This document shows positions 26,385 to 34,482 of a stretch of DNA of 39,969 nucleotides, piece by piece. Position 1 is the stretch's first letter; each line of letters starts with the position of its first letter. Under the pieces are notes generated by a model. The model ran no database searches, was not told the origin of the DNA, and saw only the letters and a list, made by a program, of their open reading frames with translations. Where the stretch lies: the NCBI GenBank assembly GCA_944322025.1, contig CALUOH010000023.1:1-39969 (forward strand), read 5' to 3'. The position numbers and the translations under genes were made by a program. The DNA comes from an uncultured Bacteroidales bacterium (lineage in GTDB: Bacteria > Bacteroidota > Bacteroidia > Bacteroidales > Paludibacteraceae).

Positions 26385-27299
26385 ATGGCAACAAAGAAAT
26401 TTAGATGTAAAGTGTGCGGATACATACACGAGGGCGACAAAGCTCCGGATGTATGTCCCGTGTGCCAGGCTCCCGCATCGGAATTCGAGGAGATAAGCGA
26501 ACCGGGCGAGGGCAAGAAGAAAAAGGGCGTCAACACGAACGGCAACAGCTATACGCTGATATATATGACGGTTATCATCGTCATAGTATCGCTGCTGCTC
26601 TCAGTGGTGTCCGGCATCCTGAAGGAACGTCAGAACAAGAATGTCCGTCTCGACACCATGAAGCAGATTCTCAGCTCCGTGCCGGCTATCGAGAGCCAGC
26701 TTGCGGGGCAGGACGCCGAGGCGATGTACAACGAGTATATCAAGGAGTTCATCGTGCTTAACAAGGCGGGCGAGACAGTAAAGACACTCGACAAGAATGC
26801 CGACTTCGGCTACAAGCCGGAGAAGGGTGCTGACGAGTATCCTCTCTACATAGCCGAGGTTGACGGACAGACGAAATATATCATCCCGATGAACGGTGTA
26901 GGTCTCTGGGGCGCAATCTGGGGGTACATCGCGCTGGACAATGACCGCAACACGGTGGACGGCGTATTCTTCTCCCACGCGAGCGAGACTCCGGGTCTCG
27001 GAGCGGACATCGTGTCGCCGGAGAAGTTCCGTAACCAGTTCCACGGCAAGCACATTATGAACAACGGCGAGTTTGTGTCGCTGCTTGTAGTGAAACCGGG
27101 AGCGAAAGCCGATGGCGTAGAAACTGTAGACGGCATATCGGGCGGTACTATCACGTCAAAAGGCGTGGAGACCATGCTCAGGAATTGCCTCGGCAATTAT
27201 GCCGCATTCTTCAAACAGGCCGGACAGGCAAATGCACCGGTAGCAGATGCTGCACCTGCGGCGGAAGTCGTTGAACCTCAAACGGAAGGAGGAAACTAA
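26385..27299 (+). CDS. nqrC: rubredoxin-NqrC fusion: Na+-NQR subunit C with N-terminal rubredoxin-like domain
   Basis: This 304-residue protein joins two parts. Residues 1-35 are a rubredoxin-like iron site, with C8/C11 (CKVC) and C24/C27 (CPVC) and the typical GYIHEG and AP between them. After a Lys-rich linker (44-47), residues 49-304 are NqrC. They start with NTNGNSYTLIY and one membrane helix (about 57-78), then a periplasmic FMN-binding domain. The flavinylation motif is SGGT (residues 252-255) instead of the usual SGAT, with T255 as the attachment residue. At the position where ordinary NqrC has its start Met (residue 49) there is Val, codon GTC, which cannot start translation, so the fused form is the only product. 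The rubredoxin lies on the cytosolic side and could add an Fe centre to the pump. The tail of about 30 residues is Ala/Pro-rich. Confidence 0.93.
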   Translation: MATKKFRCKVCGYIHEGDKAPDVCPVCQAPASEFEEISEPGEGKKKKGVNTNGNSYTLIYMTVIIVIVSLLLSVVSGILKERQNKNVRLDTMKQILSSVPAIESQLAGQDAEAMYNEYIKEFIVLNKAGETVKTLDKNADFGYKPEKGADEYPLYIAEVDGQTKYIIPMNGVGLWGAIWGYIALDNDRNTVDGVFFSHASETPGLGADIVSPEKFRNQFHGKHIMNNGEFVSLLVVKPGAKADGVETVDGISGGTITSKGVETMLRNCLGNYAAFFKQAGQANAPVADAAPAAEVVEPQTEGGN

Positions 27300-27301
27300 T
27301 T

Positions 27302-27928
27302 ATGAAAATGAACGAAGAACTGAAAAACGCCCTTCTCGGGCCATTGAGCAAAAATAACCCTGTCGTAGTACAGGTGCTTGGCATCTGTTCCTCACTCGCG
27401 GTGACTGCACAGCTGAAACCGGCGATAGTGATGGGTCTGTCCGTTACCATTATAGTGGCCATGTCAAATGTGGTAATATCTCTTATCCGCAACACTATCC
27501 CTAACAGTGTGCGCATCATTGTACAGCTTGTGGTGGTAGCTGCGCTCGTAACAGTGGTGAGCGAGTTCCTTAAAGCGTTTTCGTATGACATAAGCGTGCA
27601 GTTGTCCGTCTACATAGGACTGATTATTACCAACTGTATACTCATGGGCCGCCTTGAGGCTTTCGCCATGGGCAACAAGCCGTGGGCATCGTTCCTCGAC
27701 GGTATAGGTAACGGTATTGGTTATGCTATCATGCTTATAATCATAGCTTTCATACGCGAGCTTTTCGGTTCGGGCACACTCTTCGGACTGCGCGTTATAC
27801 CGCAAAGTTTCTATGAGGCCGGTTATGTGAACAACGGTATGATGATGATGCCGTCTATGGCTCTCATCATCGTGGCCTGCATCATTTGGGTACACCGTTC
27901 AATCAACAAAGACCTGCAAGAGCAATAA
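27302..27928 (+). CDS. nqrD: Na+-translocating NADH:quinone reductase subunit D
   Basis: NqrD (208 residues) is a six-helix membrane subunit related to NqrE and RnfE/A. Recognisable segments are KNALLGPLSKNNPVVVQVLGICSSLAV at the start and IGLIITNCILMGRLEAFAMGNKPWASFLDGIGNGIGY in the middle. With NqrE it forms the pseudo-symmetric core holding a membrane Fe-S centre in the known complex. It starts 2 nt after the nqrC stop codon, so translation is likely coupled. The length is normal. Confidence 0.96.
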   Translation: MKMNEELKNALLGPLSKNNPVVVQVLGICSSLAVTAQLKPAIVMGLSVTIIVAMSNVVISLIRNTIPNSVRIIVQLVVVAALVTVVSEFLKAFSYDISVQLSVYIGLIITNCILMGRLEAFAMGNKPWASFLDGIGNGIGYAIMLIIIAFIRELFGSGTLFGLRVIPQSFYEAGYVNNGMMMMPSMALIIVACIIWVHRSINKDLQEQ

Positions 27929-28010
27929 TAGACGGTCGGCCGGCATCGCACTGCCCTTAAGCGGAGCGGACTGCCGGACAGTAAGAATAAAATAAAAACA
28001 GAAAACTGAT

Positions 28011-28655
28011 ATGGATCACGCATTTAGTTTATTCCTAAGGTCGATATTTGTCGACAATATGATTTTCGCCACATTCCTCGGTATGTGTTCATACCTTGCT
28101 GTGTCGAAAAACGTGAAGACTTCTGTAGGTCTGGGCGTAGCCGTCACGTTTGTGCTGCTTATTACAGTCCCAGTGAACTATCTTCTGGAGACCAAGGTGC
28201 TCAGAGCCGGTGCACTCGCATGGATGGGCGAGAGCTTTGCAGACCTTGACCTCTCATACCTCAGCTTCATTCTTTATATCGCTGTCATAGCGGCCATAAC
28301 GCAGTTGGTGGAGATGGTAGTTGAGAAATTCTCCCCGTCGCTCTATGCCTCGCTGGGTATATTCCTGCCGCTGATAGCGGTGAACTGTGCCATCATGGGT
28401 GCCGCACTGTTCATGCAGCAGCGTATCGGCCTCGAGCCGACTGACCCGAAAGCAGTCACGAGTTTCGTCGACGTAGTGCTTTATGCACTCGGTTCAGGTC
28501 TCGGATGGATGCTTGCCATTGTAGGGTTTGCCGCTGTGCGCGAGAAGATGGAATATTCGCAGATACCCGCGCCGCTCAAAGGTCTCGGTATCGCATTTAT
28601 AACGGTGGGTCTAATGGCTCTGGCGTTCCAGTGCTTCTCCGGACTTAAAATCTAA
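28011..28655 (+). CDS. nqrE: Na+-translocating NADH:quinone reductase subunit E
   Basis: NqrE (214 residues) is a six-helix membrane subunit paired with NqrD. Typical segments are FLRSIFVDNMIFATFLGMCSYLAVSKNVKTSVGLGVAVTFVL at the N-terminus and GIFLPLIAVNCAIMGAALFMQ in helix 4. It lies 82 nt after nqrD and 31 nt before nqrF on the same strand. Nothing unusual is seen. Confidence 0.96.
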   Translation: MDHAFSLFLRSIFVDNMIFATFLGMCSYLAVSKNVKTSVGLGVAVTFVLLITVPVNYLLETKVLRAGALAWMGESFADLDLSYLSFILYIAVIAAITQLVEMVVEKFSPSLYASLGIFLPLIAVNCAIMGAALFMQQRIGLEPTDPKAVTSFVDVVLYALGSGLGWMLAIVGFAAVREKMEYSQIPAPLKGLGIAFITVGLMALAFQCFSGLKI

Positions 28656-28686
28656 CTGTCTAATTCCTAATTAAAGAGAAAGAATT

Positions 28687-29973
28687 ATGTTATTGGCGAT
28701 AAATACAATGGTAACGGTCACGAGCCTCTGTGTCTTCCTTATAGTAGTCATACTGCTTGTGGTCATACTGCTTGTCGCAAAACGCTATCTTGTGGCGAGC
28801 GGTAATGTGAAAGTAACCATGAACGGCGAAAAGACTCTGGAGATCGCTTCCGGCGGTTCTCTGCTTAACGCAATGGCCAACGCCGGGGTCTTCCTGCCTT
28901 CGGCCTGCGGCGGAAAGGGTTCTTGCGGCCAGTGCAAATGTCAGGTAACCGAAGGAGGTGGAGAGATTCTGCCTACGGAGACCGTACACTTCACACGCAA
29001 GCAGGTGAAAGACCACTGGCGTCTCGGCTGTCAGGTGAAAGTGAAGGGCGACCTTGCTATCAATGTGCCGGAGTCAGTGCTCGGCGTGAAAGAGTGGGAA
29101 TGCACGGTGATTTCAAACAAGAACGTGGCGACATTCATCAAGGAGTTCATTGTCGCGCTGCCTGAAGGCGAGCACATGAACTTCATACCCGGCTCATACG
29201 CGCAGATCAAGATACCGACATTCAGCATGGACTATAACAAGGACATCGACAAGAGCCTTATCGGTGACACATATCTGCCGGCATGGGAGAAGTTCGGGTT
29301 GTTCGGACTTAAATGTCAGAATACAGAGCCGACCATACGTGCTTACTCCATGGCCAACTATCCGGCTGAGGGCGACCGCATAATGCTTACAGTGCGTATA
29401 GCTACGCCTCCTTTCAAACCGAAAGAACAGGGCGGAGGCTTTATGGATGTGATGCCGGGTATAGCTTCATCATATATCTTCACCCTCAAACCGGGCGACA
29501 AGGTAATCATGAGCGGTCCTTACGGCGACTTCCATCCGTTATTCGACTCGAAGAACGAGATGATGTGGATTGGCGGCGGTGCAGGTATGGCTCCGCTCCG
29601 TGCGCAGATCATGCACATGACGAAGACTCTGCACACGACAGACCGCAAGATGTCATATTTCTACGGAGCGCGTGCGCTCAATGAGGTGTTCTATCTCGAG
29701 GATTTCCTCCAGCTGGAGAAAGAGTTCCCGAACTTCTCGTTCCATCTGGCACTCGACCGTCCAGACCCTGCAGCCGACGCTGCCGGAGTGAAGTATACAC
29801 CGGGATTTGTGCATAATGTGATTTACGAGACATACCTCAAGAATCACGAAGCACCAGAGGATATAGAGTACTACATGTGCGGCCCCGGACCTATGAGCCG
29901 TGCGGTAGAGAATATGCTCGACAGTCTCGGCGTTCCGCGCGAGAATCTGATGTTCGATAACTTCGGCGGATAG
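28687..29973 (+). CDS. nqrF: Na+-translocating NADH:quinone reductase subunit F
   Basis: NqrF (428 residues) is the NADH-oxidising entry point of the sodium pump. It has one N-terminal helix (about 8-31), then a 2Fe-2S ferredoxin domain with ligands C74, C80, C83 and C115. A ferredoxin-reductase module binds FAD (RAYSMANYP) and NADH (GGGAGMAPLRAQ). The C-terminus CGPGPMSRAV...NLMFDNFGG is standard. It is the last gene of nqrABCDEF and is followed by a strong terminator. Confidence 0.97.
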   Translation: MLLAINTMVTVTSLCVFLIVVILLVVILLVAKRYLVASGNVKVTMNGEKTLEIASGGSLLNAMANAGVFLPSACGGKGSCGQCKCQVTEGGGEILPTETVHFTRKQVKDHWRLGCQVKVKGDLAINVPESVLGVKEWECTVISNKNVATFIKEFIVALPEGEHMNFIPGSYAQIKIPTFSMDYNKDIDKSLIGDTYLPAWEKFGLFGLKCQNTEPTIRAYSMANYPAEGDRIMLTVRIATPPFKPKEQGGGFMDVMPGIASSYIFTLKPGDKVIMSGPYGDFHPLFDSKNEMMWIGGGAGMAPLRAQIMHMTKTLHTTDRKMSYFYGARALNEVFYLEDFLQLEKEFPNFSFHLALDRPDPAADAAGVKYTPGFVHNVIYETYLKNHEAPEDIEYYMCGPGPMSRAVENMLDSLGVPRENLMFDNFGG

Positions 29974-29995
29974 TTTTCCGTTGACAGGAGCATAT

Positions 29996-30042
29996 AAGGC
30001 AGGCGGCTGTAAAAGGATTGTCCTTTTACAGCCGCCTGCCTT
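29996..30042. terminator. bidirectional terminator between nqrF and vsr
   Basis: A 22-bp perfect stem (AAGGCAGGCGGCTGTAAAAG... and complement) with a 3-nt TTG loop, followed by TTT, lies between the convergent nqr operon and vsr. Confidence 0.9.
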
Positions 30043-30059
30043 TATCAGTTGCCTGAAGC

Positions 30060-30581
30060 TTATTCCAAATTACTCTCACCGTACTCGGTGTATGCTTCTG
30101 CAGCATAAGATAAAGTCTCAGTGTCACAGTCGTACGCTTTCTTGTTTTTCGATTTGCCTTTCAGCAGATAGTCGAGTGTGATGACGAGGTCAGAGAGTGT
30201 TTTCTCTCTTTCCTTAGGCTTTAATTGGCATTCCCACAACTGTATGACGTTCCATCCCATCCCACGCAGTCGTGCGGCTGTCGCCGCATCGCGTTCGCGG
30301 TTGCGTGCAACCTTCTTACGCCAGAAATCGCTGTTCGTCTTAGGCAGTGAATAGAGTCCGCAGTTCTCATGGCCATGCCAGAAGCATCCGTTCACGAAGA
30401 TGACACATCTGTACTTTTTCAGTACGATGTCCGGAGACCCCGGCAGACTTTTGACGTTTACCCTATACCTGAACCCTCGAGCGAACAGGTATTTCCGGAC
30501 GATAAGCTCGGGCTTTGTGTCCTTGCTGTGTATCGCCGACATACATCTGTGCCGCTGTTCAGGAGTAAACTTGTCCGTCAT
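30060..30581 (-). CDS. vsr: very short patch repair endonuclease
   Basis: This 173-residue Vsr nicks DNA 5' of T in T:G mismatches that arise by deamination of 5-methylcytosine. Key residues align with the E. coli enzyme: E25 (TKPE), catalytic D51 (PGSPDIVL), H69 and H71 (FWHGH), and zinc ligands C66, C74 and C118 (LWECQLK). There is a 20-30 residue extra C-terminal tail without a known motif. Vsr normally sits beside a cytosine-5 methyltransferase; none is present in this window. The -7-like TAATTTTG at 30601-30608 may drive it. Confidence 0.93.
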   Translation of the reverse strand: MTDKFTPEQRHRCMSAIHSKDTKPELIVRKYLFARGFRYRVNVKSLPGSPDIVLKKYRCVIFVNGCFWHGHENCGLYSLPKTNSDFWRKKVARNRERDAATAARLRGMGWNVIQLWECQLKPKEREKTLSDLVITLDYLLKGKSKNKKAYDCDTETLSYAAEAYTEYGESNLE

Positions 30582-30600
30582 GCCAATGTTATATCTCTTG

Positions 30601-30608
30601 CAAAATTA
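30601..30608 (-). promoter_or_regulatory. possible -7 box for vsr
   Basis: TAATTTTG on the minus strand, 19 nt before the vsr ATG. The only upstream TTTG is about 14 nt away, which is too close, so the call is weak. Confidence 0.3.
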
Positions 30609-30680
30609 GTGTAATCTGCATTCAAAACTGCATGTCTGAGCCTTATATTCGAGGTAGCGGAGCGGATTTAACTATTTCAT

Positions 30681-30713
30681 TTTGCCATAATTGAAATAAA
30701 ATCATTATGTTTG
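30681..30713 (+). promoter_or_regulatory. promoter for the 30789 hypothetical gene
   Basis: TTTG (30681-30684) and TATGTTTG (30706-30713) are spaced by 21 nt, a full consensus match. The predicted leader is about 70 nt. Confidence 0.75.
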
Positions 30714-30788
30714 CATTGGTATATGGTTCATTAGATGTCCAGAGATATGCCGGATAGTAATAAAGTTAAACCTTAAAAGTGTACTGCT

Positions 30789-31295
30789 ATGAAAATCATT
30801 GATTCGATGAAAGGCACAATTGCCGAGTGTAAGGAGGAGGTAAAGCGCACTATTGCAGACAGCAGAGGCGGGGCGCAGATGCCGCAAGGCGAGTTCGAGT
30901 CTGAGATTGACAAATCAGAGTACGAGAAGAACAGACTTACGAAAGATGCCATCAAGAAGAAGATAGCTAATGTGGAGTCGATAAACATTACGGTAGAGCC
31001 GCTCAAGATATATACCGTGCTGGACTATCTTATCGACATATCGCATTCGGATATCGACAGTGACGCCAACAGTTATTGCCGCTCATATGCCAAGGCTATC
31101 ATAGCCAAATATGAGAAGCAGCTGGATGTGTTGCGCCGTCATCATCCGGACAATGAGAAACTCGAATACTATGAGACGCAGCTTAAGGAGATGAAGGTGA
31201 AGGCTGTCGTCAAGCGTCACCTTATCCTTGTTGTCGCACTTTTCATTGCCGGTATAAGCGCAATATATGTGCTCCTTTCGGAGATATTCCGATGA
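30789..31295 (+). CDS. hypothetical tail-anchored membrane protein
   Basis: I do not recognise this 168-residue protein. Residues 1-140 are charged and mostly helical, without cysteine clusters or a nucleotide motif. The region YCRSYAKAIIAKYEKQLDVLRRHHPDNEKLEYYETQLKEMKVKA looks like a helical hairpin or coiled coil. One membrane helix (ILVVALFIAGISAIYVLLSEIF) closes the protein, so it is probably anchored by its C-terminus and faces the cytosol. It has its own consensus promoter and converges with lolD, with only 19 nt between the stop codons and no obvious terminator. Composition is more AT-rich than its neighbours. Confidence 0.75.
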   Translation: MKIIDSMKGTIAECKEEVKRTIADSRGGAQMPQGEFESEIDKSEYEKNRLTKDAIKKKIANVESINITVEPLKIYTVLDYLIDISHSDIDSDANSYCRSYAKAIIAKYEKQLDVLRRHHPDNEKLEYYETQLKEMKVKAVVKRHLILVVALFIAGISAIYVLLSEIFR

Positions 31296-31314
31296 GCAGA
31301 AGCACGGTGTGCCA

Positions 31315-31968
31315 TCAGCCGACAATCATGCCGTCGTTCATCCGCACTGTGCGGTCAGACATGCACGCCAAGTTCTCATCGTGTGTGACAATGAGTATGG
31401 TCTGCCCGAACTCATCGCGCAGGTCGAAGAAGAGGCGGTGCAGTTCGGTGCGGTTCTTAGAGTCGAGGCTGCCTGACGGCTCATCGGCAAGAATAACCGA
31501 CGGTTTGTTAATAAGTGCTCGTGCCACGGCGACACGCTGTTTCTCTCCGCCCGACAGTTCTGACGGCTTGTGGCCTGTCCTGTCGTCGAGACCGAGATAG
31601 GAGAGCAGACGTTTGGCCTCGCGTTCCGCACTGCGGAAATCAGTTCCGCCTATCAATGCGGGCATCATGACATTCTCCTCTGCCGTGAACTCCGGAAGTA
31701 GCTGATGGAACTGGAATACGAAGCCGATAGTCCTGTTCCTGAATGCCGCCAGTGCCTTAGCGTTCAGAGAAAGAGGATCTGTCCCGCCTACGGTCAGCGT
31801 CCCCGAGGTGGGGCGTTCAAGTGTGCCGACTATCTGAAGCAGAGTGGTTTTGCCTGCACCGCTCGGCCCCATGACTGAGACTACTTCCCCTTTGCTGATG
31901 TGCAGGTCAACACCTTTCAGCACTGTCAGCGCGTCATAGCATTTCGTTATCCCTTTCGCTGTTATCAT
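31315..31968 (-). CDS. lolD: LolD-like ABC transporter ATP-binding protein
   Basis: This 217-residue ATPase is of the LolD/MacB class. It has Walker [10 protein letters not shown] (34-42), the Q-loop region [24 protein letters not shown] (characteristic of LolD), signature LSGGEKQR, and Walker [14 protein letters not shown] with a D-loop. LolD powers release of lipoproteins from the inner membrane together with LolC/E permeases; a matching permease lies at 22170-23420. Its start overlaps the end of tcdA by 35 nt, so it is translationally linked to tcdA. It is the last gene of the chrA-chrA-tcdA-lolD run. Confidence 0.88.
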   Translation of the reverse strand: MITAKGITKCYDALTVLKGVDLHISKGEVVSVMGPSGAGKTTLLQIVGTLERPTSGTLTVGGTDPLSLNAKALAAFRNRTIGFVFQFHQLLPEFTAEENVMMPALIGGTDFRSAEREAKRLLSYLGLDDRTGHKPSELSGGEKQRVAVARALINKPSVILADEPSGSLDSKNRTELHRLFFDLRDEFGQTILIVTHDENLACMSDRTVRMNDGMIVG

Positions 31969-32689
31969 TGTTTCCTGTGTTTGAAGTCAATTGCCTGATT
32001 ATGTGACTCGCCATGCAGCAGCCGAACACGGCGGGCATGTAGGAGACTGTACCCGTGTTGGACCGTTTGTTCCTTTCTCCCTCGGTCTCAATCACACTGC
32101 CTGCGGCGACAGGTTCGGACGAATAGACCGCCGTGATGCCGCTCTGCACACCAAGCCTGTGAAGGCGTTTGCGTACCGCACGGGCGAGACGACAGTTCTC
32201 CGTTTTCGCAATGTCGGCAATGCGCACCTGTGTGGGGTCGAGTTTGCCCCCAGACCCCATGCTGCTGACAGTGGGGATATGGCGTGCGTATGCACCATGG
32301 AGAAGATGGACTTTGGGGGAGAGTGTGTCTATCGCATCGGCCAAGAAATCATACCGCACAGCATCAAGCAGCCGGGCGGTGATTTCGTCGTGGACGTATT
32401 CGCATAGGGGGTGCAGCCTGAGGGCGTGGTTGATGTCCGCCAACCTCTCGGCCAACACGTCTACCTTGCGTTGGCCGACAGTCGAGTGAAGCGCGATGAG
32501 CTGGCGGTTGATGTTGCTTTCGCTCACCGTGTCGCCGTCAACGAGCGTAAGTTCGCCTACTCCTGCGCGGGCAAGCATTTCGGCAGCATACGCGCCTACG
32601 CCACCTACGCCGACTACAAGCACATGCGCTGCGGATAGCCTCTCCATAGCTTCGCTGCCGAACATCAATAGTGTGCGTTCTTTCCACAT
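31934..32689 (-). CDS. tcdA: tRNA threonylcarbamoyladenosine dehydratase (E1-like)
   Basis: This 251-residue ThiF/MoeB-type adenylating enzyme converts t6A37 of tRNA to its cyclic form. The ATP-binding glycine motif [18 protein letters not shown] begins at residue 27. [33 protein letters not shown] follows, then [13 protein letters not shown] with the substrate-binding aspartate. The C-terminus ends in the TcdA-typical [16 protein letters not shown]. It starts 4 nt after the chromate-transporter half downstream of the first and overlaps lolD at its 3' end. Confidence 0.9.
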   Translation of the reverse strand: MWKERTLLMFGSEAMERLSAAHVLVVGVGGVGAYAAEMLARAGVGELTLVDGDTVSESNINRQLIALHSTVGQRKVDVLAERLADINHALRLHPLCEYVHDEITARLLDAVRYDFLADAIDTLSPKVHLLHGAYARHIPTVSSMGSGGKLDPTQVRIADIAKTENCRLARAVRKRLHRLGVQSGITAVYSSEPVAAGSVIETEGERNKRSNTGTVSYMPAVFGCCMASHIIRQLTSNTGNNDNSERDNEML

Positions 32690-32693
32690 GACG

Positions 32694-33248
32694 TTAATAG
32701 ATTATGACCCCTACGACCGCAGCGATACATATCATGAGTATCGGATGGAGTTTCAGCCACTTGGTTGCCACGAAGGCCGCGATGAAGATAACCCACGACC
32801 GCCAGTCGGCATAGTTTTCACCGAAGCTCTCCGGTGTTATGAGCATCAGAGCGGCAGCGGCGATGAGCCCGACCACGACGAGGCGCAGGTACTTCATCAC
32901 GCTCTCCACGTAGGGGTTGTCTTTGAACCGCGACATCAGTTTTGCCAGTATCAGCATGATGATGAACGACGGCAGCACCAGCGCGAATGTCGCCACGGCT
33001 GAGCCGAAGACGTTGCCGGAGGCGAGATAGCCGGCATAGGTGGCGCAGTTGATGCCGATAGGGCCGGGCGTAATCTGCGAGACGGCTACCATGTTGGTGA
33101 ACTCCGTGATGGTCACCCACTGGTGATGCTCGACAAGTTCGAACTGGATGAGCGAAATCATGGCCGCCCCTCCGCCGAACCCGAAAAGGCCTATCTTAAA
33201 GAATACGTAGAACAGTTCAAGATATAACATACCGTTTGTTCCCTCCAT
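32694..33248 (-). CDS. chromate transporter family half-protein (second of pair)
   Basis: This 184-residue short-chain CHR protein corresponds to one half of ChrA. It has the family motif FFKIGLFGFGGGAAMISLIQFELVEHHQWVTITEFTNMVAVSQITPGPIGINCATYAGYLA and about six hydrophobic helices. It begins 1 nt after the stop codon of the other half, so the two are co-translated and probably form a heterodimer. The family exports chromate or related oxyanions, but the physiological substrate of paired short forms is uncertain. Confidence 0.88.
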   Translation of the reverse strand: MEGTNGMLYLELFYVFFKIGLFGFGGGAAMISLIQFELVEHHQWVTITEFTNMVAVSQITPGPIGINCATYAGYLASGNVFGSAVATFALVLPSFIIMLILAKLMSRFKDNPYVESVMKYLRLVVVGLIAAAALMLITPESFGENYADWRSWVIFIAAFVATKWLKLHPILMICIAAVVGVIIY

Positions 33249-33249
33249 T

Positions 33250-33828
33250 TCATTTGTCTTTTTGCGTGCCGTCTTTGCGGCTTACACGTGCGGCGTAGTA
33301 TGCAGTGGCCACTCCTGCCACCATTGCCGCCAAGATGATGTATATCGGCGACAGCGAGAAGCCCCATATCAGTATGGCTGTCGCCACTGGAATCCATACG
33401 TTTTTCATGCTGACCTTCGCACCCTTGGCGAGTGAGAATACCGGGACGGCTATCAGTGCCACCACGGCGGGGCGTATCGCGCAGAACATCTTGTTTATTA
33501 TTTCGTTGTCCTGAAACTGTGTGAGGAACATGGCGAACAGCAGGATGATAATGAAGGAGGGCAGCCCAGATGCGAGGGCGGCTACGACGGCCCCACGCTT
33601 TCCTGCTATGCGGTTGCCTACGAGTATGGATATGTTCATGGCCAGTATGCCCGGCGCGGTCTGCGCCAGCACTACCATGTCGAGAAAGTCGTCCTCTTCA
33701 ATCCACTTGTGGCTTGTCACGACCTCACGCTCGATGAGCGGTATCATGGCGTAGCCGCCGCCAAGGGTGAATGTGCCTATCTTGGCGAAAGAGAGGAACA
33801 TGGTTCCGAGAGTCCCTAATTCTTTCAT
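33250..33828 (-). CDS. chromate transporter family half-protein (first of pair)
   Basis: This 192-residue CHR protein starts at ATG 33828, because MKELGTLGTMFLSFAKIGTFTLGGGYAMIPLIERE is the normal start. An ATG 75 nt upstream would add a polar stretch. The motif GGGYAMIPL and the later QTAPGILAMNISILVGNRIAG mirror those of its partner at 32694. It is the first gene of the minus-strand run to lolD. I found no convincing promoter immediately upstream. Confidence 0.87.
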   Translation of the reverse strand: MKELGTLGTMFLSFAKIGTFTLGGGYAMIPLIEREVVTSHKWIEEDDFLDMVVLAQTAPGILAMNISILVGNRIAGKRGAVVAALASGLPSFIIILLFAMFLTQFQDNEIINKMFCAIRPAVVALIAVPVFSLAKGAKVSMKNVWIPVATAILIWGFSLSPIYIILAAMVAGVATAYYAARVSRKDGTQKDK

Positions 33829-33906
33829 TTCACATATTTCAGTTTTACAAGGAGTGACCGTCGGGTAGCGTTGTGCAATGGCTGTGCGACGGGTCTCATT
33901 CAAGAA

Positions 33907-33948
33907 AATAAATCCTGACAGCTAAACCGTTAACTGTCAGGATTTATT
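33907..33948. terminator. terminator after tRNA-Gly
   Basis: A 15-bp perfect inverted repeat (AATAAATCCTGACAG / CTGTCAGGATTTATT) with a 12-nt loop lies right after the tRNA-Gly 3' end on the minus strand. It separates the tRNA from the chrA-tcdA-lolD run. Confidence 0.8.
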
Positions 33949-33952
33949 GCGG

Positions 33953-34025
33953 AGCGGCAAACGGGGCTCGAACCCGCGACCCTCAGCTTGGGAAGCTGAT
34001 GCTCTACCAACTGAGCTACTGCCGC
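33953..34025 (-). tRNA. tRNA-Gly (anticodon CCC)
   Basis: The 73-nt cloverleaf is complete: acceptor GCGGCAG/TTGCCGC, D-arm with AGTTGGTA, anticodon stem TCAGC/GCTGA around loop TTCCCAA, and T-arm GCGGG-TTCGAGC-CCCGT. The 3' CCA is not encoded. The discriminator base is U. Confidence 0.95.
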
Positions 34026-34061
34026 AATCAGGATAAACATCTCCCTATCGTTTATCAGGTA

Positions 34062-34092
34062 CAAAGGTATTACAATATGCTGAAACGGCAAA
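34062..34092 (-). promoter_or_regulatory. promoter of tRNA-Gly
   Basis: On the minus strand TTTG (34089-34092) and TACCTTTG (34062-34069) are spaced by 19 nt, about 30 nt before the mature tRNA 5' end. Confidence 0.8.
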
Positions 34093-34297
34093 GGAAAGAG
34101 CGATATTTTTTTGAGGGGAGGGGCCAACTTTCGTGTGCAGGGGCTGACGGGAGGCGCGATGCAGGCGGAAGGGGATGCCTCTGGGGGCTTGTTGTCACTC
34201 TATTGGAGTGCCTTGCGGATGTCTGAGGTGAGGGGGAGAGATGGGGCTGAAACTGCGGCGGAGGAGGGCTGAACCGGCCGGAGGGTGTGGAGGGGCT
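34093..34297. other. G/A-rich spacer upstream of tRNA-Gly
   Basis: No gene is seen. The plus strand is purine-rich (G-skewed), in line with the minus-sense repeat copies 6 and 7 beyond it. Confidence 0.5.
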
Positions 34298-34355
34298 TCG
34301 GAGGGTGTCCGTAGGCGCTTCCTGGCCGCTCCGTCGAGAGTACGACTTTTTAACC
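34298..34355 (-). repeat. interspersed intergenic element, copy 6
   Basis: In minus-strand sense it reads GGTTAAAAAGTCGTACTCTCG (GT variant, as in copy 2), then ACGGAGCGGCC, an insertion of about 8 nt relative to other copies, and CTACGGACACCCTCCGAA. It lies upstream of the tRNA-Gly promoter, about 205 nt away, in the same sense. Confidence 0.8.
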
Positions 34356-34482
34356 ACTTTTTACGCTTTGGGGTTTGGCGGGGGCATGGGGTGCTTGGGT
34401 TGTGCAAGGTGAGGAATTTCGAAGGAGTGTGTGAAAAGGAGGTAGAGGAGTGGGGTGTATTGCGGTGAGGCTGGGGAGGGGC

